From: Terriglobia bacterium
GTDB taxonomy: Bacteria > Acidobacteriota > UBA6911
Direction: 5' to 3'
Assembly: GCA_020072565.1 (NCBI GenBank)
Contig: JAIQGI010000034.1
Span: forward strand, 36,326-100,325
DNA length: 64,000 bases
Position numbers and translations under genes: made by a program. Shown in pieces: positions 24,960 through 33,224 of the stretch. Under the pieces are notes generated by a model, which was given only the letters and a program-made list of their open reading frames with translations, was not told the DNA's origin and searched no databases. Every line of letters begins with the position of its first letter. The stretch's first letter is position 1.

Positions 24960-26254
24960 AGCTGCACACGAAGATATTGATAGGATTGATTTCAGGTGCT
25001 GCTGCCGGGGTCGCTTCCCGAGCGGCAGGATTCGCGTGGGCCCAACGCGCGCTTATTGCGATAGAGCCGGTGGGCATGGTCTTCGTGCAACTCATCATGA
25101 TGGTCGTCATCCCGCTCGTGGTGGGGAGCCTTTTCGTGGCGATGGCCTCGCTGGGTGAGGGCCGCAGGCTGGCAAAGCTGGGCGGGCGAACCCTGGCTTA
25201 TTTTCTGCTGACAACGATGATAGGATCGATCATCGGACTGTCGCTCGCGCTTCTCGTGCGTCCGGGCGCCGGGCTCGACCCGGCCATCCGGGATGCTCTG
25301 GCGGCGCAATCCGAAGCAAATGCCGGCAATGCGGTGGCTACCGCCAACTCGGCTCCGGGGATAGCCCAGCTGCTGCTCTCCATGATTCCCCAGAATCCGT
25401 TTGGCGCGGCCGCCAGGATGGAACTCCTTCCCCTGGTGATTTCCACCGTCATTTTCGGCGTGGCGGCGAGCCGGATTGCGGAAGGGCGCCGTCAGGTGAT
25501 CGTGCGCTTTTTCCAGGGGCTCAACGACATCTGCATGGTGATCATCGCCTGGGTGATGAAGCTGGCGCCTTATGCGGTCTTCGCACTGATCGGCGCGACA
25601 GTGGCGAGGTTCGGCACCGACCTGCTCCAGCACTTGATCGTGTACTGCCTGGTCGTCTTGGCGGGGCTGCTGCTCCACATGTTCGGCATCCTGACCCTGG
25701 CGCTCAGGTTGCTTGCGCGCGTCAAAGTGGCGGATTTTTACCGCGGAGTCGCCAAGGCACTGCTGGTCGCATTTTCCACCTCCTCATCCAATGCAACGCT
25801 GCCGGTGAGCATGGAGGTAGCAGAGGAGAACCTGGGCGTGCCGGCGGAAGTGGCCGGTTTCGTGCTTCCTCTGGGCACAACTCTGAACCTCAACGGCGCC
25901 GCCGTCTATAAGAGCGTTACAGCTGTGTTCGTTGCCGGAGTTTACGGCCTCACGCTGGGCCTTCCGGGATATGTAACGATCATCGTGGCCTCGACGCTGG
26001 CCGCCATTACGGGTGTCGGCGTGCCGGGCAGCTCGCTGGTCACAACTCTCATTGTGTTCAATGCGATCGGGCTCGGCCCTCATGCGGTATCGGGAATCGC
26101 GCTCGTGCTCGGAGTGGACCGGTTGCTGGACATGCTGCGCACGACCGTAAACGTAACCAGCAGTCTTACGTGCGCCGCGTATATTGCCCGAAAAGACAGG
26201 GAAGAGAAGCTCCAAGCCGTCAAACAAGCTTCCACAGTTGCAAAGGTCCTTTGA
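24956..26254 (+). CDS. Dicarboxylate/amino acid:cation symporter (DAACS family)
   Basis: 432 residues with about eight membrane helices and two re-entrant loops, as in GltP/DctA. FVQLIMMVVIPLVVGSLFVAMASL is the conserved helix. AFSTSSSNATLPVSMEVAEE holds the SSSxATLP hairpin, and VLPLGTTLNLNGAAVYKS aligns with the NMDGT cation/substrate motif but reads NLNGA. It should import an acidic amino acid or a C4-C6 dicarboxylate with Na+ or H+. It is the last gene of the set and coupled to the dehydratase by ATGA, so it probably imports that pathway's substrate. The altered NMDGT motif hints at an unusual substrate or ion. Confidence 0.9.
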   Translation: MKLHTKILIGLISGAAAGVASRAAGFAWAQRALIAIEPVGMVFVQLIMMVVIPLVVGSLFVAMASLGEGRRLAKLGGRTLAYFLLTTMIGSIIGLSLALLVRPGAGLDPAIRDALAAQSEANAGNAVATANSAPGIAQLLLSMIPQNPFGAAARMELLPLVISTVIFGVAASRIAEGRRQVIVRFFQGLNDICMVIIAWVMKLAPYAVFALIGATVARFGTDLLQHLIVYCLVVLAGLLLHMFGILTLALRLLARVKVADFYRGVAKALLVAFSTSSSNATLPVSMEVAEENLGVPAEVAGFVLPLGTTLNLNGAAVYKSVTAVFVAGVYGLTLGLPGYVTIIVASTLAAITGVGVPGSSLVTTLIVFNAIGLGPHAVSGIALVLGVDRLLDMLRTTVNVTSSLTCAAYIARKDREEKLQAVKQASTVAKVL

Positions 26255-26316
26255 GTCTTTGAGGTGAGCAAGCTGCAACGACCCGCCATCCAACTATCCC
26301 TTCGTTTCGGAAATAT

Positions 26317-27468
26317 CTATAACCGGCTGATCGCCGCGGCCATGCGGTTGAGGGCGTCGGCGAGGATTTTTCGCGGGCAGGCAAAATTCAGCCGCACGTA
26401 ACCTTCGCCGCCTTTGCCGAAGTCGGGCCCGTTGTTCAGCCCCACGCGCGCTTCTCTCAAGAAGAAATCGGCCGGGTTCCCTGGGATGCCGGCCTCTCTG
26501 CAGTCGAGCCAGGCCAGGTAAGTGGCTTCCATCCTGCACATCCGGATCGTGGGCATGCGCGCACGGATATACTCAGCGAGGAAATCCCGGTTGCCTTGCA
26601 GATAAGCCATGACCTGATCCAGCCACTCCTGGCCCTCTCTCAGGGCAGCAAGAGCGGCCACGTGCCCCATGATGTTGACTCCGGGGACGATCCCGTACGA
26701 GGTTTTTTGCCAGGTTTTGCGCAACTCGCTGTTCTTGATGATGGCGTATCCGCACTCCAGGCCGGCGACATTGAATGTCTTGCTCGGCGCCATCAGCGTC
26801 ACGGTTCTGTCGGCCACCTCAGGACCGAGTGCTGCAATCGGGATGTGGCGGCACTCTGAATAAACCAGGTCGCAGTGGATCTCGTCGGAGCAGATGATCA
26901 GCCGACGACGAAGACAAATCTCCGCGATGTTCTCCAGTTCCGCTTGGGTGAACACGCGGCCCACCGGATTATGGGGATTGCAGAGAATAAATACCCGGGT
27001 TTGTTCGGTGATCGACTTTTCAAACTGCTCGAAGTCAATCTCGTAAGAGTCGCCTTTCCTTACCAGGGGCGGGTCTGCGAGCGTCCTTCCGTGATGCACC
27101 GGATCCCTGAGGAAATGAAAATAAACGGGCGGCTGGGCCAGAATCGTCTCTCCGGCTCCGGCGTAAGCCTGAATGGCAAGGTTTAGGCCCGTTACCACCC
27201 CGGGAAGCAAGAGGATCTCTTCCTCCCTTACCTCCCATTGATAGAGTTTTCTCATTCTGTCCTGCACGGCAAGCCTGAGCGCCTGGGGGGGTCTGGTATA
27301 CCCGAAGACGCCGTGATCAACCCGCTGGTGCAAGGCACGGATGATAGGCTCCGCCGACCTGAAATCCATATCCGCAACCCATAAGGGGATCACGTCATCG
27401 GGGTACACCCCCCACTTGATGCTGTCCGTGCCGCTTCTTTCTATAACTTGGTCAAAATCGTAATTCAT
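26317..27468 (-). CDS. MalY/PatB-type PLP enzyme (cystathionine beta-lyase/aminotransferase)
   Basis: 383 residues from ATG 27468 (MNYDFDQVIERSGTDSIKWG), the usual MalY/PatB beginning; a longer frame to 27495 is unlikely. PLWVADMDFRSAEPI, FGYTRPP, LLPGVVTGLNLAI, LCNPHNPVGRVFT, CSDEIHCDLVY and the PLP-lysine segment MAPSKTFNVAGLECGYAII are all present. The family cleaves C-S bonds of cystathionine or cysteine conjugates, releasing pyruvate and ammonia, and can transaminate. Its 3' end faces the symporter gene 60 nt away; opposite strand, so no shared operon with the catabolic set. Confidence 0.92.
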   Translation of the reverse strand: MNYDFDQVIERSGTDSIKWGVYPDDVIPLWVADMDFRSAEPIIRALHQRVDHGVFGYTRPPQALRLAVQDRMRKLYQWEVREEEILLLPGVVTGLNLAIQAYAGAGETILAQPPVYFHFLRDPVHHGRTLADPPLVRKGDSYEIDFEQFEKSITEQTRVFILCNPHNPVGRVFTQAELENIAEICLRRRLIICSDEIHCDLVYSECRHIPIAALGPEVADRTVTLMAPSKTFNVAGLECGYAIIKNSELRKTWQKTSYGIVPGVNIMGHVAALAALREGQEWLDQVMAYLQGNRDFLAEYIRARMPTIRMCRMEATYLAWLDCREAGIPGNPADFFLREARVGLNNGPDFGKGGEGYVRLNFACPRKILADALNRMAAAISRL

Positions 27469-27514
27469 CGCATGCTCTGGGAAAAAACCGGCCACGGATT
27501 GCAGAGCGCGAACT

Positions 27515-27570
27515 GGCCGCGAAAGAAACCTCTACGCAGAACGCGCGGAGACCGCAGAGACCTTCCACCG
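27515..27570. repeat. Dispersed CGCAGAG-type repeat, copy 4 (one arm)
   Basis: CCTCTACGCAGAACGCGCGG then AGACCGCAGAGACC match the left arm of copy 1. The right arm is not evident. Confidence 0.45.
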
Positions 27571-27671
27571 CAGATGCGCGCCCGGCAGTGTGACAGGATT
27601 CTTGCCAGGCGCGAGAAGAGTTGTTTGCCGGTAATTCGGATGAGTTTCTAAGTTGCCCCCTGATAAGAGTG

Positions 27672-30383
27672 TCAGCGCACCAATGCATTAAAGAGCAATT
27701 TGAAGGTGCCGTGCGTTTGGGCCCGATGCTGGGTCCGAAATCCGATGAGGATGACGCGGCCGTCGCCCAGCCTGGTTGCGACCATCGCCGCCTTCCTGGC
27801 GAGATTTTCTTCGCCGATGAGCCAGCCGCTTTGAAGCAGGTTATGCTCCGCGTAGCGGACGATGACCTCGTACTGGTCGCCGCGGTCGGTGGAGCCGAGC
27901 TCGAATGCGGGGCTTCCGCTCATGTAGAGAGCCAGGCCCTCAGCCGGCATTCCGTAGGCCAGGGGATTGGTGTTGTCAAACGTCACGTTGAGCGTGGAGC
28001 CAGGGCACCAGAATTCCATGGAGGTTTTGTTTGCCAGAATATTGCGAATGGGGAGCCCGAGTCTCTCGATCGCGAAGTTGCTAGCGCTGCCAAGCGTAAC
28101 CAGGGTTCCGCCTCTCTGCACAAACGCTCTCAGCGCATTCACCCCTTCGGTGCCAATGCCGCTGCGGTACTCGGGGGGCACGGATCCACCTCCCCCGCCG
28201 CCGCCCTCGCCACGGCCTGCTGCCGCGGCGGGCGCCGCTCCGGGAGCTGCGCCCCGGCCCGCGGCCAACACGGGCGCTGCCGGCGGTGCCGCGCCTCTCT
28301 CACCGGTGATCGCAGCCGTCGAATCATCGGGGAGGATGATGACATCGTGCTTGTCGCTGAGGCTGCCTTTCCTGATCTCGGCATCCATCAATGACGTGTA
28401 CGGGAAAGAGAACTGCTCGAGCACGAGGCGAGTCCAGCCCTCGTCGATATTGCCGCCGCCATAGCGCTGATACATGCCGATCCGGAGCCGTTTGACTTCG
28501 TGCGCCCCCTGGGTGACCTCTCGCTGCAACGACACGAAGTTAACGCCTGTCTGTCTGGCGATATCGGGGAGCATGGTGTCCGTACTGCCGGCGACGACGA
28601 AGTCTCCGGGCCTCAATCCTTGAGCCAGGTCGGCCTTGTCGATGCGGCGCACGGCAATCCCTTTCTCGAACAGCAGGTTCAGCGCCTTGAAGCTGTCGTT
28701 CTGACTTCCAAAGAACATGTACGACGCGTTTCCGACGCGGGGAAGCATCCTCACGTCATTGGATACGGGACCCGTGAGCTTCTGGAGCTTTTGGAGATCG
28801 GCCGGGACGATCTCGTCAACGGGATCGACGCGCACGCCCATGAACTCGAACATCGTGTCCGTCGCCATATCGTAAGGCCGCATCGGTAAGCCGTCTCTGT
28901 TTCGGGTCCACTCGTTGTCGGGATAGAACGTGCGGCCGAGCAGATACCGGATCAGACCCATCTTGGGCTGCGCCAGGGAAACGACGTAGCAGCCTTCCGG
29001 ATAGTAACTCCCCTCTATAGTGTTGAAACCCTTGGTCGCCTGCTTGATCTCGACCCCCTGGATCAGCAGCTTGTTTATCATCTTTATGGCGGTCGGCCGA
29101 TCATGCTGGGTCGCCGGGATCACGTAGGCGGCAGGCTTCCCCTGAGCACCGCGTTCGGTTTGCCTCTTGGCCTTCAGATAGGCGTTCCAGAGGACGGTCT
29201 CTTTGTTCCGCGCCGCCAGGTCCAGGGTGGACCAGGCTGCGACCTTCTGCCTCTCGACGATGTCGCGGAGCCGCCACCAGCCGCCCGGCCACGGGTTGGG
29301 GAAGATGGTCTCAGCCTCATAGGTCGGCAGATTTCGGGCCCCGCCGCGGAGTTGGTCGGGATGAATGTAAATGGGGCTCGCCAGTCTTGCGCTGGCCGAC
29401 TCGGTCAGCATCCCGGCGATGTTGTGGAACGGCGTCATCCAATGGAACCCGAAGTGACCCCAGCCGGAGTACTGGGCCTCGTTGAGGACGCCCGACAAGC
29501 CTGCCTCCTCCTCCTTGTAGGCGATGTGCGCCCCGTACCAACTCAACTCGCGCCAGAGAAGCGGATCCGCATAAGGACGAATGGGCTCGGCGTAGGGCGG
29601 CACATAGATGCGGGCGCCGTTGCTGCCCATGTGGTGGTGGTCGACGTAGGCTTGCGGCACACTCCAATCACGGAACATGATCTTCGCCATGTACTGCGAT
29701 TCGACCAGATTGGTCTGGAACGCGTCCCGGTTGTTATCGTGGCCGGCGTACTTGTGATACAGGTACGGCAGGTTCGATCCTTCGTACTCGGTGCCCAGGG
29801 TCTTCTGATACCAGTCGGCGACCATAATTTCGCCGTCCGGATTGAAGGAAGGCACCATGAGGAAGACGACATTGTCAAGGATGCGCTGCGTTTCCTCGTC
29901 CTTGCGCGTCAGGAGATCATAGGCGAGCTCGGGCGCCATCTGGGTGCCGCCGATCTCCGTGGCGTGGAGGCTCATCGACTGGCAGATCACCGCCTTGCCC
30001 TCGCCGACCAGGTTTTTGACCTCCTGCTCGGAGAGCCCCCGCGGGTCGCTGATTCTCGCGTTCACCTCCCGCAGCCGATCGAGCTTTGCCATGTTGGCGG
30101 GGGACGAGATAATCACCAGAAGAAATGGATTGCCCATAGTGGTCGGTCCCATGTCCGTCACCTTGAGCTTGCCGCCGCCCTCTTTCTCCAGGAGTTTGTA
30201 GTACTCGATCATCCTGTCCCAGCGGGCCATCTTTTTGTCGCTGCCGAGCTGGAATCCGAAGAATTTCTCGGGAGACGTAAGCTGGCTCTGCGCGCTCCCG
30301 GTTGGGACCAGCAACCTCGAACCGGCAAAGAGCAGCGCCAGCAGGACTGCAACGGTCGGAACGAATCTGATTCTTCCTTTCAT
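27672..30383 (-). CDS. Large secreted M14-family zinc carboxypeptidase
   Basis: 903 residues. Signal peptide 1-32. The peptidase domain lies at about 45-350: SMSLHATEIGG gives zinc ligands His140 and Glu143, VPSFNPDGEIMVADW and AGHDNNRDAF are M14 turns, VDHHHMGSNGARI offers the third zinc His, and MLTESASARLASP is in the catalytic-Glu region. A class-I-amidotransferase-like domain follows (about 400-850) and contains an Ala/Pro/Gly tract with runs of Gly near residue 735, which looks like a linker. It removes C-terminal residues from peptides outside the cytoplasm. It starts within the stop codon of the upstream outer-membrane-like gene (TGATG), so the two are coupled. Confidence 0.9.
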   Translation of the reverse strand: MKGRIRFVPTVAVLLALLFAGSRLLVPTGSAQSQLTSPEKFFGFQLGSDKKMARWDRMIEYYKLLEKEGGGKLKVTDMGPTTMGNPFLLVIISSPANMAKLDRLREVNARISDPRGLSEQEVKNLVGEGKAVICQSMSLHATEIGGTQMAPELAYDLLTRKDEETQRILDNVVFLMVPSFNPDGEIMVADWYQKTLGTEYEGSNLPYLYHKYAGHDNNRDAFQTNLVESQYMAKIMFRDWSVPQAYVDHHHMGSNGARIYVPPYAEPIRPYADPLLWRELSWYGAHIAYKEEEAGLSGVLNEAQYSGWGHFGFHWMTPFHNIAGMLTESASARLASPIYIHPDQLRGGARNLPTYEAETIFPNPWPGGWWRLRDIVERQKVAAWSTLDLAARNKETVLWNAYLKAKRQTERGAQGKPAAYVIPATQHDRPTAIKMINKLLIQGVEIKQATKGFNTIEGSYYPEGCYVVSLAQPKMGLIRYLLGRTFYPDNEWTRNRDGLPMRPYDMATDTMFEFMGVRVDPVDEIVPADLQKLQKLTGPVSNDVRMLPRVGNASYMFFGSQNDSFKALNLLFEKGIAVRRIDKADLAQGLRPGDFVVAGSTDTMLPDIARQTGVNFVSLQREVTQGAHEVKRLRIGMYQRYGGGNIDEGWTRLVLEQFSFPYTSLMDAEIRKGSLSDKHDVIILPDDSTAAITGERGAAPPAAPVLAAGRGAAPGAAPAAAAGRGEGGGGGGGSVPPEYRSGIGTEGVNALRAFVQRGGTLVTLGSASNFAIERLGLPIRNILANKTSMEFWCPGSTLNVTFDNTNPLAYGMPAEGLALYMSGSPAFELGSTDRGDQYEVIVRYAEHNLLQSGWLIGEENLARKAAMVATRLGDGRVILIGFRTQHRAQTHGTFKLLFNALVR

Positions 30384-31063
30384 CAGCGTCCTCTCTTCCC
30401 GAAGTGGTAGCTAATTCCAAACTGAATGATGGGGAAAACGGAGAAACGTCGGGCGTCACTATTAAAGCGCTGTGTCTGTTGGTTCAAGTCGATTTGTAGC
30501 TGGGCGACCGGCGTCCTGGTAGTGGTCAGCGCGGCGGTGGGATGACCGTGGTACATCGCGCCCAGGTCGAAGTAAAAGCCCCAGCGTTTCCCCTGTCTGA
30601 TCGGGTTACTGAAGCCTAGTCCGAAATAAGGCGCAGCCCGGTTGAATTTGACCGTTGCGTACATCTGGCCGATCTGATCGGTGGAATAGGAGTGGCCGTT
30701 GATCGTGATCAAACCTTGACGGGGTCTGGCGGTCCCGTTGACCTCGTTTAAATTGACAAAGATCCCTCCGCCGAGGCGAAACCAGTTTTTAAAAGGATAC
30801 ACATCGAGCACCACCGGCACGGCTCCCAACTTGAGCTTGCCGCTGTAGTCTATATCTTTGTCCGTAATGTCGGCCGAATATCGGAAGAAACTCGCTCCGA
30901 CTCGGAGGTTGAGGATTCGAGGCACGAGTGCCCGGTGGACATCAGCGCCAATTCCCTCAGTGCCGACTTTGCCGACCACCCCCCAACCGGTATCCTGCGC
31001 AAAAGCGCCGGCGCCGGCCATCAAACCGATCGCTAACAGTCCAAGGCAAGTGTGCATTTTCAT
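30383..31063 (-). CDS. Outer-membrane beta-barrel-like protein
   Basis: 226 residues from ATG 31063 (MKMHTCLGLLAIGLMAG); the longer frame to 31135 lacks signal-like character. Signal peptide ends near GAGAFAQ. The mature chain alternates polar and hydrophobic residues and ends in an aromatic-terminated strand (IQFGISYHFGKRGR), as expected for a barrel. VLDVYPFKNWFRLGGGIFVNLNE and GLGFSNPIRQGKRWGFYFDLGAMYHG are reminiscent of OmpW/OmpA-like barrels. The role is not known. It is the first gene of a two-gene unit with the M14 peptidase (1-nt overlap), so it might help peptide passage or surface display (inference). Confidence 0.75.
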   Translation of the reverse strand: MKMHTCLGLLAIGLMAGAGAFAQDTGWGVVGKVGTEGIGADVHRALVPRILNLRVGASFFRYSADITDKDIDYSGKLKLGAVPVVLDVYPFKNWFRLGGGIFVNLNEVNGTARPRQGLITINGHSYSTDQIGQMYATVKFNRAAPYFGLGFSNPIRQGKRWGFYFDLGAMYHGHPTAALTTTRTPVAQLQIDLNQQTQRFNSDARRFSVFPIIQFGISYHFGKRGR

Positions 31064-31224
31064 AGGATCATTCTCCGGGCAGCAAGAACAAGCTGATTTG
31101 AGACGAAAAGGATGCGCCTGAACCCCCATCGGCATCTGTGCGAGCTTTTATCTCAGGAATTGAGGGTCTAGCAAGCAAAAAGTGCGGTCAGCCGGGGCAC
31201 CGCTTTGAAGATACTGGTGAAAAG

Positions 31225-31330
31225 CCAAAGAGATAACGCAGAGGGTGCCCAGGGGAGAGTGCAGCGTGTTTGGGATTCAGGCGAACCATGCGCTGCCTCC
31301 GCTGCGTTGAGCTGTTGAGGCGCGAAGTGA
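31225..31330. repeat. Dispersed CGCAGAG-type hairpin repeat, copy 5
   Basis: GATAACGCAGAGGGTGCCC and CTGCCTCCGCTGCGTTGAG are the arms; the spacer is longer than in copy 1. Confidence 0.5.
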
Positions 31331-31371
31331 TTTATCGAGAATCATGAAATATAGTGACAGAAATAAAGTTC

Positions 31372-31565
31372 TCAGCCCCGAGGGGCGGAAAGAGCATAGC
31401 CCCGGGCGTGAGCCCATAAGCGCTAAGATAGGAATGATTTTGCCAATAAACGTGGACTTGGACCTAAACCTGGACGTAGACGTGGACCTTTTGAGCGGAG
31501 ACAAACTCTTGCACGCCCAGCCTTTATCAGGCTACGGGTCGAGCCCTGAAGGGGCGACACATCTA
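31372..31565. repeat. GCCCTGAAAGGGC-type elements around a GTGGAC-hexamer tract
   Basis: AGCCCCGAGGGGCGGAAAGAG and TAGCCCCGGGCGTGAGCCC on the left and GAGCCCTGAAGGGGCG on the right are short palindromic elements. Between them, 31453-31488 consists of imperfect hexamers (GTGGAC, TTGGAC, CTGGAC, GTAGAC). The same kind of element recurs at 38360-38575. Confidence 0.6.
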
Positions 31566-31627
31566 TCCTTGGAATAGCGTCACTATGAGATCTGAGCCTC
31601 AATAATGCGCCCGTGGCGGCGTGCGCG

Positions 31628-32419
31628 TCATTTGAGCGCGCGCTCGATGGCAGCTTCCGCGAGTGGCGCCATGACCGCATACCCTTTCTCGTTGGGATGG
31701 AGATCGTCGGCGCTCAGTTCTTCCTTGAGCAAGCCGCCGGAGTCGACCATAGCCGAAAAGTAGTCTAGATAGATATGGCCGTGGGCGGCCGCATACGCTT
31801 TTAGCCACTCGTTGAGTGCGCGGATGCGCACCATTGGGCGCAGCACCGTCTGGGGTGATGACAGGTTGTGATAGGCGCTGACGGGAAGCAGCCTCGCCAG
31901 GATTACGCGCATGTTGTTCGCCTGGGCAATCTCGCTCATCGAGGCAAGATTCCCCTCGATCTCCTCGTTCGTCATGGGGCCGGAATTTCCCGCGATATCG
32001 TTGGTGCCGGCCAGGATCAGAACTGCCTTTGGCTTGAGTTCCACTACATCGGGTCGGAAGCGGATGAGCATCTGCGGCGTGGTCTGGCCGCTGATGCCGC
32101 GGTCGACATAGGGCTTCCCGGGAAAGAAGCCGAACTGCGGCCGCTGCCAAAAATCGGTGATCGAGTCTCCCATGAACACAACCCGCGCCTCCTCAGCCGC
32201 AGGCGCCGGCAGCGCGCGATTGAGTTCACGATAGCGCGCCAGGTTGGCCCAGTCCCGCAGGCGCATGTCATTGTTCACGAGTGCCGTGAGCGCTTTTGCG
32301 AGTTCCGGACAATTGGGAGCCGCAGCCTGGATCTGGGGAGCGGCTTGCGGCGTGGGCGTCTGTGCCGGCGCGACGACCGCGAACGCAATCAACAGAATCA
32401 AGACCGCACGTGTTTTCAT
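31628..32419 (-). CDS. Secreted GDSL/SGNH esterase or lipase
   Basis: 263 residues from ATG 32419, chosen because AGGAG lies 7 nt upstream; ATG 32425 and GTG 32437 are too close to it. Signal peptide 1-20 (AVLILLIAFAVVAPAQ). The SGNH blocks are complete: VVFMGDSITDFW with the catalytic Ser, the Gly of GISGQTT, LAGTNDIAGN with Asn, and SADDLHPNEKGY with the Asp and His. Proteins of this shape deacetylate sugars or hydrolyse short-chain esters at the cell surface. It lies among secreted glycosidases, so removal of acetyl groups from glycans is plausible (inference). Confidence 0.9.
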   Translation of the reverse strand: MKTRAVLILLIAFAVVAPAQTPTPQAAPQIQAAAPNCPELAKALTALVNNDMRLRDWANLARYRELNRALPAPAAEEARVVFMGDSITDFWQRPQFGFFPGKPYVDRGISGQTTPQMLIRFRPDVVELKPKAVLILAGTNDIAGNSGPMTNEEIEGNLASMSEIAQANNMRVILARLLPVSAYHNLSSPQTVLRPMVRIRALNEWLKAYAAAHGHIYLDYFSAMVDSGGLLKEELSADDLHPNEKGYAVMAPLAEAAIERALK

Positions 32420-32695
32420 TTCCATTCTCCTCGTCACTTCGACACTGCGTTTAGGAATCTATTGTCTGCCGGATACCGTTCTGTCCGCCAGACACCTCGG
32501 AGAAGCCGCTATCCGAGTTTACTGCAAAAAGTGTGCTGTCTGCCCCTGTTTTCAGGGACCGCTGCCTGCCGAAGGGGCTCCGTAAAAGATCCTTCGTCGA
32601 TCTTGCTCAATTCGGTCCGGCACCGTAGAATTCTGACGAGCCCATAATGATTTTGCATTTTGCGATGAGTGTTTGCTCTTTGAGGGAAAACCGAT

Positions 32696-33100
32696 ATGAA
32701 AAAGGCCTGTTATGCAATTCTGGTAATCGTATTCCTGACCTCACTGCCCTTGCTGGCAGCCGAGCAGAAGCTCGGCAAGGGCGTCACTATAAAGACCGCC
32801 ACGCCGATCAAGACGCTTTTGTCCGAACCGGAAAAATACGTCGGCAAAGATGTCTTGATCGAAGGCGAAATCACCTCGGTCTGCCAGATGCAGGGGTGCT
32901 GGATCATGGTCAAAGATGCCAGTTCCAGCGAACCCATCATGGTGAAGGTCGACGATGGTGTGATCGTATTTCCCAAGGATGGCGCCGGGAAAAAGGTCAC
33001 CGCCCAGGGAAAGCTTGAGAAGGTGGCCGACGAGGCGCAAAAAGAGGCGGGTTCCAGCTCGCCGTATCGCATCAAGGGAACCGGTGCGGTGCTGAAATAA
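32696..33100 (+). CDS. Exported DUF4920-like OB-fold protein
   Basis: 134 residues. Signal peptide 1-21 (AILVIVFLTSLPLLAA). The mature part is a small beta-barrel with LLSEPEKYVGKDVLIEGEIT, VCQMQGCWIMVKD and VIVFPKDGAGKKVTAQGKL. The two cysteines seven apart in CQMQGC-type sequence (C-x4-C) are the hallmark of DUF4920 proteins, whose role is not established; metal or heme binding through the cysteines is possible. The start follows a GAGGGAAAACCGAT leader. It stands alone, followed by the palindrome at 33110. Confidence 0.82.
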   Translation: MKKACYAILVIVFLTSLPLLAAEQKLGKGVTIKTATPIKTLLSEPEKYVGKDVLIEGEITSVCQMQGCWIMVKDASSSEPIMVKVDDGVIVFPKDGAGKKVTAQGKLEKVADEAQKEAGSSSPYRIKGTGAVLK

Positions 33101-33109
33101 GTTTGTAGT

Positions 33110-33173
33110 GGGGGTCGGATCTGCAAAAGTCAGAAATTCGCTTCAAATTCTGACTTCTTTAGATCCGACCCCC
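33110..33173. repeat. Long palindrome GGGGGTCGGATCT..., REP-like
   Basis: GGGGGTCGGATCTGCAAAAG and the complement-like ending CTTTAGATCCGACCCCC pair over about 25 positions, with inner GTCAGAAnT/AnTTCTGAC, around a loop of about 10 nt. It follows the DUF4920 gene by 9 nt, so it may act as its terminator although no T-run follows. Confidence 0.65.
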
Positions 33174-33224
33174 TGAAAAACACGAAATCGGTTTCGTGTC
33201 CCTCCTCTATTCCGTGGTGCCATC

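Larger units (their letters stand above)
31064..31627. other. Repeat-rich intergenic region
   Basis: No gene is credible here; the only sizeable frame (31344-31577) is made of repeats, with a string of alternating Val/Asp/Leu. It carries the repeats listed at 31225 and 31372. Confidence 0.6.

Noticed and set aside
29103..30410. 435-codon frame antisense to the second M14 peptidase
   Set aside because: Shadow frame with His/Arg/Val-rich composition and no ribosome site.
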